A stretch of 40,855 bases of DNA from Lentilactobacillus kosonis. Lineage in GTDB: Bacteria; Bacillota; Bacilli; Lactobacillales; Lactobacillaceae. This document shows positions 7,895 through 15,532 of the stretch, in pieces. A model generated the notes under the pieces. The model was not told where the DNA came from. It was given only the letters and a program-made list of their open reading frames with translations, and searched no databases. The number at the start of each line of letters is the position of its first letter. The stretch's first letter is position 1. The position numbers and the translations under genes were made by a program. The DNA lies in contig NZ_BEXA01000009.1 of NCBI RefSeq assembly GCF_003864335.1, forward strand, positions 1 through 40,855. The letters run 5' to 3'.

Positions 7895-8679
7895 ATGGAA
7901 AATCTAATTAATTATGCGGTTAGTTATGCAGAACATGGATTTAGCGTGTTGCCTATGATTGGTAAGAAACCATTAGTTAAATTTGCTGATAGGCCTCCAT
8001 TAACTGTTGATGAAATCAAAAAATTTGGAAAGAACATCCATATGCAAATATCGCATTACGAACAACTAATTTTTTTGTGGTGGATATTGATCGCCATGAG
8101 AATGGGGCTGATGGTTTTAAATCTATTGAAGAATTAAATCATGGGGATTGGTTTAAAAGAACACTGGCTCAGAAGACTGCCGGAGGTGGCCAACAATTAT
8201 TTTATATGAAGGATGACAGTCAGAGTGTTCAACAAAATATTGGTTGGTTACCAGGGGTAGATATTAAGGCCCACGTTAATAATTATGTTGTAGTAGCACC
8301 AAGTGCTAATCATGAAAAACGCTATGTATGGTTAAATCACGAACCCATTGTTAAAGCTAATGTCGAGTTAATTAAAGCAATTAATAAACATACAGCTAGT
8401 AATAATTATCATCCTTCAAGTTACAAGTCAGGGGATGGATCAGCTACTTCTGAATTGTTTGAAAAGATAGTAAATGGTTTAGGCGTAACAGGTGGTAGAA
8501 ACAACGCTTTGGCTTCTTTTATTGGTGGACTATTGTTTAGAGGGGTAAACGCTAAAGAGGCATATCAGTTAGCCTTAACCGCTAATCAGAATACAGATGA
8601 GCCACTCCCAGACAACGAAGTTAACCGTACGTTTGAATCGATGCTGAAAAAAGAATTACGAAGAAGGGAGGCTGAATAA
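7895..8679 (+). CDS. bifunctional primase/polymerase (Prim-Pol) domain protein (frameshifted)
   Basis: N-terminus MENLINYAVSYAEHGFSVLP and KKPLVKF are typical of the archaeo-eukaryotic Prim-Pol fold. The catalytic region continues (Y)ANIALRTTNFFVVDIDRHENG, with the D-x-D metal site in VVDIDRH, then GGGQQLFY and GVDIKAHVNNYVVVAPS. The helical C-terminus (GGRNNALASFIGGLLFRG) is the usual primase C-terminal (PriCT) region. One base is missing near 8038-8042, so the sequence drops to another frame for about 60 bp. ATG 7895 has GCGAGG upstream; the in-frame GTG at 7844 lacks a site. It works with the following VirE-type helicase to prime replication. Confidence 0.88.
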
Positions 8680-9928
8680 TGAGTGTGGAAGATGCCATTA
8701 ATGATTACGATAATAAGGTCACTAATTTACCAATTGATGATTTAGACGTAATGATAAAGACAAAATAGTTGCTAACAGCTTAATAAATGTTGAGTTGATT
8801 CTTGATCGTGACCCGTTATTACATGGCAAAATCGCTTTTAATGAATTTACTTATGAAATCGAATTATTAAGTGATATTCCATCCCTGTTTCTGGAGAAAG
8901 GGACAATTGATGATGATTATCCACCAGCTATTTTGGGATATATCGAAAAAAACTATCATGTGTTATTCAAAGACAACTTGTTGCGCTTAGCGATGACAAA
9001 CGTTGCCAGAAGAAACGTTTTTAATCCTGTATTGGATTACTTCGAAGAGTGTGAACGTAATTGGGATGGAAAAATTAGAAGCGATGATTTATTACCTGAT
9101 TTTTTAGGTGTGGAACATTCAGCTGTTACTAGTTTACAAACTAGAATCTTCTTTGTTGGTGCAGTTGCTAAGGCTTATCATCCTGAAATGAAATTTGATT
9201 ATGTACTAGATTTGATTGGTGGTCAAGGTGCTGGTAAAACCACTTTTTTAAAAAGATGTCTAATGATTGGTATACTGACCAATTTACTGATTTCGAAAAT
9301 AAGGATAATTATGCCAACATGTTGCGAGCATTGATCATAAATGATGATGAAATGACGGCAACAAACCATTCCAGCTTTGAGATATTAAAAAAGTTCATTA
9401 GTTCAGAAGTATTGGAATATCGTAAACCATATGGTCACATGACGGTAAGACGTTATAAAAGTTTTGTCATGGCCAGAACTACTAATGAATTAACTTATCT
9501 GAAAGATAAAACTGGTGAACGGCGATTCATGCCAAACTTAGTCAATAAGTCATTGCAAACAAAATCACCATTAACTGAATTGACAAATGAAATAGTGGCT
9601 CAATTATGGGGCGAGTTTACCGCAATGTATCACGAAGGATTTAGATTTTTACTTAGTGATGAAGAGGAACAATTGCTTGAGGATCATCGGAAAGCATTTA
9701 TGTACATCGATGCTCAAGAAGAAGCAATTGATGAAGTTCTTCAAAAATGGAATGAAGACTTTATTACTAGTGCAGACATTGCGATAAATCTTGGCGAAGA
9801 TAATCTTTTGGCAACCATAAGTTAGCCAAAAAATCAAATATGTTATGGATAATCGTACAGATTGGGAATCAGGTTCCCGAAAAATAAACGGTAATTCTAA
9901 AAGAGGGTATCGGCGTAAAAAAAGTTGA
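8679..9928 (+). CDS. VirE/VapE-type replicative helicase (several frameshifts)
   Basis: Starts at TAATG overlapping the primase stop. After a short linker, the core matches phage virulence-associated-E ATPases: Walker A GGQGAGKTT (about residue 181), Walker B LIINDDEM, sensor/Arg-finger region TGERRFMP, and NEIVAQLWGEF. The sequence is broken by about four missing bases (near 8750, 9256, 9808 and 9825); the reconstructed C-terminus runs through DNRTDWESG to a stop at 9926-9928. It might originally have continued to about 10020. It follows the Prim-Pol gene in the usual order and would act as replicative helicase. Confidence 0.87.
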
Positions 9929-10202
9929 TACTGGTTGCTGGATGTTGTCATTAAATTGTGACAAGTGGCAACTGCATTTTTTCCTAGAGTGGCAACGGAT
10001 TCAGAAGATAAGTTGTTACTAATATACTATTTATATATATAAATAATAATAATATATATAGGGGTATATAGGGTATATAAAAGTTTGAACGCATCATTTT
10101 ATTGTAATATGCGCGAAACCCTTGTGGGAGTAAGAGTAATAGTTACAACCCAAGTAGCAACCTAGTCACATTCTAATAATATATTATGAAAGGGACAGTC
10201 TA
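9929..10202. other. AT-rich intergenic region, replication-origin candidate
   Basis: No gene. A 60-bp stretch (10019-10080) is almost pure A/T with TATATA runs and two GGGTATATA repeats. It is flanked by four GTDRCAAC octamers: 9965-9972 and 9989-9996 on the left, 10142-10149 and 10154-10161 on the right. Iteron-like repeats around an AT-rich core directly after primase/helicase genes fit an origin. The left pair may instead be remnants of the VirE C-terminus. Confidence 0.35.
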
Positions 10203-10647
10203 ATGAAAAAAGAGGTCACAAATAGAATTGCAGCAATTAGAGAACAGCAGGGGTATACCTTGCAGCAGGTTGCTGATGCTATCGGAGTTGGTAACAATAC
10301 CATTAGTAGATATGAAACGGGTATTAGGGAACCTAAATTAGCGACATGGCAAAACTAGCTAATTTTTTGAAGTCTCAGTTCCTTACTTACAAGGAATTAA
10401 AAGTTATTTAATCAAACCAGAAACTGGCGATGTAGTCAGAATACCGATCTATAACTTGTTTATGTCTAATAATGATGTGCGTCATTATTGCACTGTGGAT
10501 ATATCTGACGAAGAAAGATATGAATTAACTGAAGAGCATGAAATTCCAGAAGAAACAATCGATATGATATTAGGAGCTGCGAAAATATATTCTAATGTTC
10601 CGTTTAGGCCTGAAACATACATCGATATTAAAGTTCGGGAATGGTAA
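10203..10647 (+). CDS. XRE-family HTH protein with C-terminal extension (frameshifted)
   Basis: The first 50 residues are a clear XRE domain: NRIAAIREQQGYTLQQVADA, then NNTISRYETGIREPKLATW. Two missing G residues (near 10350 and 10372) break it; restored, the protein reads WAKLANFLKVSVPYLQG and continues into an acidic C-terminal part (NNDVRHYCTVDISDEERYEL...) of no known family, ending with a FRPETYIDIKVREW segment. About 148 residues. It sits between the origin candidate and the VRR-NUC gene and is probably a regulator of middle or late expression. Confidence 0.75.
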
Positions 10648-10970
10648 ATGTCATGACGAGAGAACAAAAAATACAAAATGATATTCGGGTTGCAGTTTCT
10701 AAATCAGGATGTACTATTTTTAGAGCAAATGTAGGCAAAGTATTGTTAGAAAATGGCAGATGGTTTGATACGGGTTTACCCAAAGGATTTCCTGACTTGT
10801 TTGGCTTTAGACATTCAGATGGACGTTTTTTCTTTATTGAGGTTAAAAATGAAGTTGGAAGACTTAGGGATGATCAAAAGAGGTTTGCTAGTATGCTAAA
10901 AAAATATCCCAATGTCATATATGGGGTGGCTAGATCAGCAGAGGATGCAATAAAAATTGTAGAGGAATAG
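10641..10970 (+). CDS. VRR-NUC domain nuclease
   Basis: The protein has 109 residues. PD-(D/E)XK core of the VRR-NUC family: PKGFPDLFGF with the acidic residue at D52, FFIEVKNEVGRLRDDQKRF with E67 and K69 as catalytic pair and Q79. Such stand-alone domains are usual in phage replication modules and act as Holliday-junction or flap nucleases. The start overlaps the end of the XRE gene by 7 bp; ATG 10653 is an alternative start. Confidence 0.92.
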   Translation: MVNVMTREQKIQNDIRVAVSKSGCTIFRANVGKVLLENGRWFDTGLPKGFPDLFGFRHSDGRFFFIEVKNEVGRLRDDQKRFASMLKKYPNVIYGVARSAEDAIKIVEE

Positions 10971-10980
10971 GAGTGATCAT

Positions 10981-11211
10981 ATGACAAAAAGTGAAAATAA
11001 AGCAATTATTGATAAATTGAAAATGGAAGCAAAGGGTTTGGATGAACGAATAGAAAAATTAGAAGATAGTTTTAATAACAGATTCTTCAGTAGTAAATAT
11101 TCAGACAAAGAATCAAATAATAAATCATTGATGCACGTTCAATTGCATTCAATGAAGAATTATAAACACTGTGTTGAGAGACGTATTAGTATGCTGGAAA
11201 GTGTTGAGTAA
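10981..11211 (+). CDS. hypothetical coiled-coil protein, 76 aa
   Basis: Highly charged helical protein (IDKLKMEAKGLDERIEKLED) with an AGGAG site before ATG 10981. No family recognised. It lies between the nuclease and the late-activator gene, a slot that varies among related phages. Confidence 0.65.
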   Translation: MTKSENKAIIDKLKMEAKGLDERIEKLEDSFNNRFFSSKYSDKESNNKSLMHVQLHSMKNYKHCVERRISMLESVE

Positions 11212-11244
11212 TGTGAAAAATATGTATGTGAAGGGAGAGCTTAA

Positions 11245-11634
11245 ATGAGAAGCGGAACTTATAAGCATATTGAACAGATATTAAAGGATCATCCCTATAT
11301 AGATCGTTATATTAAGGAACGAGAAGATTCCATTAGTTATCCATATGTAGAACGTGATAACAATGTGGGAGGTGGTAAAGCACAGTTTAAAAATAACGAA
11401 GGAACAGCTAGGGTTGCAATTACGATTGCAACTGATAAAGAAATAATTTTTTTAAAGTATACAAAACGCATGGTTGATGAATGCTTAGAAGAGACAGATG
11501 AGGATACTTTGGAAATCATCCAAGAATTGTATTTCAAAAAACGCAGTACGATGACTTTAACTGGACTTGGCAGAATGTTAAATCTAAGTCGTTCACAAGT
11601 CGCAAGAAAACGTAGTGATTTTTTGAAGAGGTAG
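11245..11634 (+). CDS. DUF722 / RinA-ArpU-like late transcription activator
   Basis: The protein has 129 residues. N-terminal pattern HIEQILKDHPYIDRYIKERE, then ERDNNVGGG, is characteristic of the DUF722 (RinA-like) family. The C-terminal 40 residues form a sigma-70-region-4-like HTH: IIQELYFKKRSTMTLTGLGR and LNLSRSQVARKR. Relatives switch on structural and lysis genes. It is the last gene before the packaging region, and a putative target promoter lies 33 bp downstream (11667-11711). ATG 11245 follows GAAGGGAGAG. Confidence 0.85.
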   Translation: MRSGTYKHIEQILKDHPYIDRYIKEREDSISYPYVERDNNVGGGKAQFKNNEGTARVAITIATDKEIIFLKYTKRMVDECLEETDEDTLEIIQELYFKKRSTMTLTGLGRMLNLSRSQVARKRSDFLKR

Positions 11635-11666
11635 CAGCAAAATTAGGATTTGCTCAATAAGAAAAC

Positions 11667-11711
11667 ATGCGACAAACATGCGACTTTTGGCATTACTTTT
11701 GATGCTATTAT
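11667..11711 (+). promoter_or_regulatory. putative activator-dependent late promoter, copy 1
   Basis: Two direct heptads ATGCGAC (11667-11673 and 11678-11684) start 11 bp apart, one helical turn, and are followed by TTTT, N5, TACTTTT (11694-11700), N5 and TATTAT (11706-11711, preceded by TG as an extended -10). The second heptad ends 21 bp before the -10, just at the -35 zone. The same elements with identical spacing recur at 36100-36144. It lies immediately after the DUF722 activator gene and upstream of the late genes, so that protein is the obvious candidate to bind it. Confidence 0.65.
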
Positions 11712-11752
11712 GATAGCGTGGAATTAGTTCATAAGGAACTGTTCCATAAGGT

Positions 11753-11843
11753 GCCGTTGTGTTTGTTGACTTCGTTGCGTGTTTTTGTTCAGGAGCTGTT
11801 GTGATTACAGGAATCTGTGAGGGTTCGAATCCCTGCAACGGCT
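11753..11843 (+). tRNA. tRNA-like element, possibly degenerate tRNA
   Basis: A perfect 7-bp acceptor-type stem (GCCGTTG 11753-11759 with CAACGGC 11836-11842, discriminator T) encloses a canonical T arm, GGG-TTCGAAT-CCC (11821-11833), at the correct distance from the 3' strand. Before it, ACAG-GAAT-CTGT (11807-11818) could be a long variable arm of a type II tRNA; the 90-nt total would fit. I cannot fold standard D and anticodon arms and so assign no amino acid. It may be damaged by indels, a pseudo-tRNA, or a tRNA mimic in the late leader transcript. Confidence 0.45.
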
Positions 11844-11846
11844 TAG

Positions 11847-11864
11847 CTGATTGGTGACAATCAG
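11847..11864 (+). other. stem-loop after the tRNA-like element
   Basis: CTGATTG-GTGA-CAATCAG is a perfect 7-bp stem with a GTGA tetraloop, four bases past the acceptor stem. No T-tract follows. It is part of the structured late leader; a processing or stability role is possible. Confidence 0.4.
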
Positions 11865-11944
11865 TGGTGTATTACCTCCAATATATTTAAGATTGTTAGT
11901 TTTTCAGCTTTTCTTTCAATCATTCTATTTACAGCAAATACAAG

Positions 11945-11977
11945 AGCAGCATTGTCTATTAGGCAGTGCTGCTTTTT
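11945..11977 (+). terminator. rho-independent terminator in the late leader
   Basis: AGCAGCATTG (11945-11954) pairs over 10 bp (one G-T) with CAGTGCTGCT (11964-11973), followed by TTTTT. It lies between the putative late promoter and the first late gene, so it would end a roughly 260-nt RNA unless read through. Confidence 0.7.
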
Positions 11978-12009
11978 GCTTACATATTATTAGAAAGGTC
12001 AGGTTTGAT

Positions 12010-12222
12010 ATGGAATTATTATTCGTTGTATTTTTAATCCTTATAACAATTAAGTTAATTGGCTTACTGGCAATCCCATGGATATGGGTAATGATTCCAG
12101 TCATCGGCATGGTGCTAATTGTTGTGATTGCCATGATTGCCTGTGCAGTTGTGTTCTGTAAAGTCGGTGCACCAGAGAGTGAGCACGACAAGATGAAGCA
12201 AGACATGGATAAGTGGTGGTAG
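12010..12222 (+). CDS. small two-helix membrane protein, 70 aa
   Basis: Starts MELLFVVFLILITIKLIGLL after AGAAAGGTCAGG. Two strongly hydrophobic segments (about 3-24 and 26-48) are joined by a short turn (PWIW) and followed by a charged tail ending DMDKWW. An in-frame start further upstream (11851) has no ribosome-binding site and lies in the terminator region. First gene of the late block; no family recognised. The topology would suit a holin-like or superinfection protein, but that is not shown. Confidence 0.6.
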   Translation: MELLFVVFLILITIKLIGLLAIPWIWVMIPVIGMVLIVVIAMIACAVVFCKVGAPESEHDKMKQDMDKWW

Positions 12223-12224
12223 CC

Positions 12225-12311
12225 ATGATGATATTATTCTATGCCGTGATAGAGATACTGGTGACAGTTGTTTTATTGTGGCAATTAATACTGACTTGGA
12301 AAGATAAATAA
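12225..12311 (+). CDS. 28-residue membrane micro-protein
   Basis: MMILFYAVIEILVTVVLLWQ, then LILTWKDK: one hydrophobic helix with a basic C-terminal end. It starts 2 bp after the preceding stop, with GGTGGTAG as a weak site. The tight spacing and TM pattern favour a real gene. Unknown function. Confidence 0.45.
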   Translation: MMILFYAVIEILVTVVLLWQLILTWKDK

Positions 12312-12333
12312 CCTTCAGAAGGGTAGTGATTAT

Positions 12334-12603
12334 ATGCCTAAGGTTCATCGGTGTGGTGAGCATGGCTGTCGTGAGATGATTCCACTAGGATATCGCTATT
12401 GTGAGAAACATTATAAACAGCACTACAATGATTACCTGCATCAACAATCAACGAGACAAGCGGTTGAAGGCTATCGCTATCATACCCTTAGACGAGCTAA
12501 ATATTATGACCAGCATAAAAGGCTTAACAAAGATGAAAATGCTGACAAGGAAAATTCAGTAAAAGATTTGGCTAAAAAGTTTCGACATAAAAACTTCGGA
12601 TAA
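12334..12603 (+). CDS. zinc-finger-like HNH-associated protein, 89 aa
   Basis: The N-terminus MPKVHRCGEHGCREMIPLGY, then CEKHYKQHY, carries a Cys/His set (C7, C12, C28, H31) like the short zinc-binding region found at the front of many phage HNH nucleases. The remainder is basic and helical. It ends 16 bp before the HNH gene; the two together resemble a split form of longer HNH proteins. Likely assists the neighbouring nuclease. Confidence 0.65.
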   Translation: MPKVHRCGEHGCREMIPLGYRYCEKHYKQHYNDYLHQQSTRQAVEGYRYHTLRRAKYYDQHKRLNKDENADKENSVKDLAKKFRHKNFG

Positions 12604-12619
12604 AAACGAGGCTAAAAAT

Positions 12620-12931
12620 ATGTCTCAAAGTTCTAGGGCAAAGTTTTATTATTCAAAGCCATGGCAAAAGGTTCGTACAGCCATTGCCAACCGTGATATG
12701 AATATTTGTCAGGTGTGTGGTCGGTCGTTACATCGGATGTATGTGGATCATATTATTCCCTTGTCAGTGTGCGATGACAGCCAACGACTAGATGCTGAAA
12801 ATTTGTGGACGCTGTGTGGAGGTTGTCATAATCATAAAACAAGATGCGAAGAAAAAATGACTGCCAAAGAATTAAAAATACAAACTAAATCAGATTGGAT
12901 GCGACGGCTACAAAAAAAGGCCCGCCCCTAG
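12620..12931 (+). CDS. HNH endonuclease
   Basis: The protein has 103 residues. Zinc pair CQVC (C30, C33), catalytic DH (D43-H44 in YVDHIIPLS), the N61 of NLWTLC, and the second zinc pair C66/C69 followed by HNHK. This is the full HNH motif. In cos phages such nucleases sit next to the terminase genes and are needed for terminase cutting of cos DNA, which fits the position just before terS. Confidence 0.93.
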   Translation: MSQSSRAKFYYSKPWQKVRTAIANRDMNICQVCGRSLHRMYVDHIIPLSVCDDSQRLDAENLWTLCGGCHNHKTRCEEKMTAKELKIQTKSDWMRRLQKKARP

Positions 12932-13096
12932 GTTGCCAAAGAACACCGCATAACAATGCCGTCGTCTTATAAAAATTTTCAAAATTTTTTAAAAAAATAT
13001 AGGGGGGCTTCGATAGTTGAACCCTTGAAATAACAATATTCCGATTTGCCCTGGTATGGGCATTTGGTGCCTATTTATACCCAAGGAGGTGGCGAA
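12932..13096. other. intergenic region between HNH and terS, possible cos region
   Basis: No gene. It holds an A/T stretch with T- and A-runs (12974-12999), a G6 block (13002-13007) and a hairpin TGCCC-tggtat-GGGCA (13047-13062). In HNH-type cos phages the cohesive-end site commonly lies between the HNH nuclease and terS; the base composition is compatible but no cut site can be identified from sequence alone. Confidence 0.3.
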
Positions 13097-13536
13097 ATGC
13101 CCAAAAATGGCGATTATAAAATTTCTGACGAGCCACCTGCATATATGGCGGGGACGGCTAGATATTTATGGCGCCGAATAGTTCCGATTCTTAAAAAGGA
13201 TTCTAATATCAAATACCAGGATAAAACGTTGATTGAAGCACTATGTATTAATTACCAGCTCATGCGTGATTCGTATGATGATATTCAGAAGCATGGTTCT
13301 GTTAAAGCAGCATATCGGACAATAACCAACCCAATTAATGGCGAAATTGTGGCCACTGATTTTGTTGGTTATAAAAGAAATCCTTCAACCCAGATTTTGA
13401 TTCTGCTTCTGCAAAAATCAAGGCCATCTCAAAAGACCTGGGAATGACGCCACAAAGTCGAGCTGAATTGCTAGCTATCCCAGAACAAGGTAATGATGTT
13501 GATTCAATGAAAAAACTAAAAGAATTATTCGGCTAA
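13097..13536 (+). CDS. terS: terminase small subunit, P27 family (frameshifted)
   Basis: About 146 residues. MAGTARYLWRRIVPIL, KYQDKTLIEALCINYQLMRD and RNPSTQIL(D)SASAKIKAI are features of P27-type small terminases, ending with LGMTPQSRAELL. A missing G near 13396 truncates the reading after QIL; the correct frame continues to TAA 13534-13536. ATG 13097 follows CAAGGAGGTGGCGAA. It would recognise phage DNA and load the large subunit, but it is separated from terL by a 2-kb accessory cassette. Confidence 0.9.
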
Positions 13537-13540
13537 AAGA

Positions 13541-13566
13541 AGTGCACTAGATAGTGTGCTTTTTTT
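13541..13566 (+). terminator. terminator after terS
   Basis: AGTGCACT-agat-AGTGTGCT (8 bp, two G-T pairs) followed by seven T. A terminator inside the packaging operon is unusual and probably arrived with, or insulates, the inserted cassette that follows. Confidence 0.65.
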
Positions 13567-13594
13567 GTACATGAAGGGAGGTGGTTACATTGAT

Positions 13595-13624
13595 TTAGAC
13601 TTGGGAATAAGCACATTTTATAAT
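13595..13624 (+). promoter_or_regulatory. putative promoter of the helveticin-like gene
   Basis: TTAGAC (13595-13600), an 18-bp spacer, then TATAAT (13619-13624), 42 bp before the ATG. It lies after the terS terminator, so the bacteriocin-like gene may be expressed independently of the late operon, possibly in the lysogen. Based on consensus match only. Confidence 0.45.
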
Positions 13625-13665
13625 TCATGCCACTTAAAAATTAAAAAAACAGGAGATTATTAATT

Positions 13666-14597
13666 ATGGTAACAGCAACTCAAAGATATACATTAAAATT
13701 TCACACCACCAACAAGGTTGTTCAAAAATGCTATTTAGATTTTGACGGAGGCTATGCCTATGCACTCCAAATGCCTAAAGAAGATACTAAAGACACATTA
13801 TTATCTAGAGCACCAATTGGAAACAGCACAACTCTCGATTTTACAGATTACATGATGTTAAACAATTTTGGCCATGTGCAAACATTTGAAGTTTTCACAG
13901 ATGATGATGGATCAAAGTGGGCTTGGGTAGCAACATATGCAAGCTCAACAGAAAAAGACAGTATTGGGGATCAATGGGCTAGTCGTATTGGAGTTATTCC
14001 ATTGGATGGAACTGCAAAAATGCTAGTTCTGTTCATTCACTTACTGATCTTAACTACCTAGGAACTGGTAATAAAGACTTCCCTATGCACCGTGTAGATG
14101 GTGCATTATCATCAGATGGAACTAGATTAGCTATTTGGACTGAAGCCAAAGGTAATTCAGATGCTCAAAAGAAGATTACAGCGTTAAATGCTAAGCTTTT
14201 ATTTGCTGCCTTAAAAGACGGAAATATTGACGCAAAGAAGGATAGTAGAGTTCTTCCTAAAGGTAAGTTCTTTGTTTCATCTCGTATTATTTCATCATAT
14301 TCTTACCCACAAGATTCTTGGCAAGGAATGGAATTATCCAACAGAACTAAAGCCGGATATAACTGGGTCTATTTAACTAGTGGTCAACCTGGAGATACTA
14401 CCAAAATTGTTCGTGCTCCATGGAACTTTTCTAGTCCTGCACCAGAAACTTTAAATGTTTCTATCCCTGGAATGGGTGCGCACGAAACCGAAGCTCCTCA
14501 ACTGTATGGTGATAACGTTTATTTTGGTATTGAAGAAGAACTATCTAACGGAAGTCATAATCACTATGTTTACAGCATTAGTAAGTCTGAGTTTTAA
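13666..14597 (+). CDS. helveticin J family class III bacteriocin (frameshifted)
   Basis: About 310 residues when corrected. It lines up with helveticin J in overall plan: N-terminal beta-rich YAYALQMPKED, FGHVQTFEVF, a WASRIGVIPLDG strand, DFPMHRVDGALSSDGTRLAI, SWQGMELSN and the closing GAHETEAPQLYGDNVYFGIE and HYVYSISKSEF. One A is missing at about 14019-14023, splitting it in two frames; the restored joint reads GTAKNASSVHSLTDLNYLG. Helveticin J is a heat-labile 37-kDa bacteriocin of Lactobacillus. No signal peptide is seen, so release by lysis is plausible. It is an accessory (moron) gene between terS and terL. Confidence 0.82.
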
Positions 14598-14603
14598 TAT
14601 AAA

Positions 14604-14625
14604 AAGCCCTTCAAATGAAGGGCTT
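14604..14625. terminator. bidirectional terminator between convergent cassette genes
   Basis: Perfect inverted repeat AAGCCCTTCA/TGAAGGGCTT with A-run before and T-rich flank, 7 bp after the helveticin-like stop and 11 bp before the end of the convergent secreted-protein gene. It serves both. Confidence 0.75.
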
Positions 14626-14635
14626 ACATAGAATG

Positions 14636-15483
14636 TTATTTTAGTTTTGCAAGAAATAATTGAGCTGATAATGTCATACCATCATCGCTTTGGATAGTTG
14701 GGTATGGAAACGGGAAGTCTTTTTCTGTTCCAATTTGAGCATTGTCAGTTATATAAAGTCCAAGGTAATAATCACTCATTGAATTTCGCTTTTGAGCAGT
14801 GTATCCATTATCTTCAAGAACTTGTTTAACATAATTAATTCTTGGCGTAATCGGATCACCGGAAGTTTGGCTAAGTTTCCAACCAATATTATTTAGTTCA
14901 TCTGTGCTTCCAGTTGGTTGTAAGTCACCTATATTGATAACGTCGGTATACTTATTCGTCTTAAAAGGATGGTTTGGATTAACGCCTTGTGTGGCCTTAG
15001 TTAAATCCAAGCTGAGTTTTGAATTTGGAAATAACTTCATAATTTCTCTAGATAATCTTTGAGATCTATTAGTTTGCATATAATTATCAAAACTGGCTTC
15101 GCTGTTAAAACTATCTGGTTCTAGCGCCAGGATTCGAGTTAAATAACCGCTCCATATTAGGCCTTTAACCTTACCAGAGTTGGATACGACGCGGTAATAA
15201 ACACTTGATTTATTGCCATATTTTTTGATCGAGGCGTAATTTACGTACCAGTTTGAGCTTGGATAATTCTTAATATTGTGAATCCTTTTGGTATGGCTAT
15301 AATTCCAAATATACCCACTCTTGACAGTTGGCTTTACCATATATGGAATAGATCCGTCCTGTGCCTTCATTACATCAAACGAATAGTTACTTGGCAACTT
15401 ACTTGCTGATGCAGACTTACTACCTAAAAAAACAAGCGCCATCGCAGAAACCATAAAAATGATGGATATAACTTTTTAATCAT
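14636..15483 (-). CDS. secreted W/Y-rich protein, moron paralogue A (frameshifted in signal peptide)
   Basis: About 282 residues after correction. The start ATG 15483 has GGAGG ten bases upstream; restoring one A in the A5-run near 15474 gives a signal peptide MIKKVISIIFMVSAMALVFL ending SKSASA. The mature N-terminal domain (WNYSHTKRIHNIKNYPSSNW...VKGLIWSGYLT) is an SH3-like surface module, and the C-terminal part has KLFPNSKLSLDLTK. Both parts are paralogous to the protein encoded at 38502-39353. No sortase motif or TM anchor. A TATAAT (minus strand, 15507-15512) is a likely -10, overlapping the terL leader. Function unknown; a surface-acting partner of the adjacent bacteriocin is conceivable. 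Confidence 0.75.
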
Positions 15484-15532
15484 AAATTGAATACCTCCAT
15501 GAACACATTATAACAAGAAAGGAAGTGATTGA

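Noticed and set aside
11593..11838. A minus-strand frame across the tRNA-like element
   Set aside because: It overlaps the activator gene end, the promoter and the tRNA-like stems, shows no start site and resembles no family.
12899..12905. Additional single ATGCGAC heptads (also near 24363 and 31413)
   Set aside because: Each is a lone copy inside a coding region without the second heptad, TACTTTT element or -10 at the required spacing.
13585..13600. A truncated terL start before the helveticin gene
   Set aside because: GGGAGGTGG looks like a ribosome-binding site but is followed by TTG ATT TAG, and no terL-like residues follow. The real terL start with its own site is at 15533.
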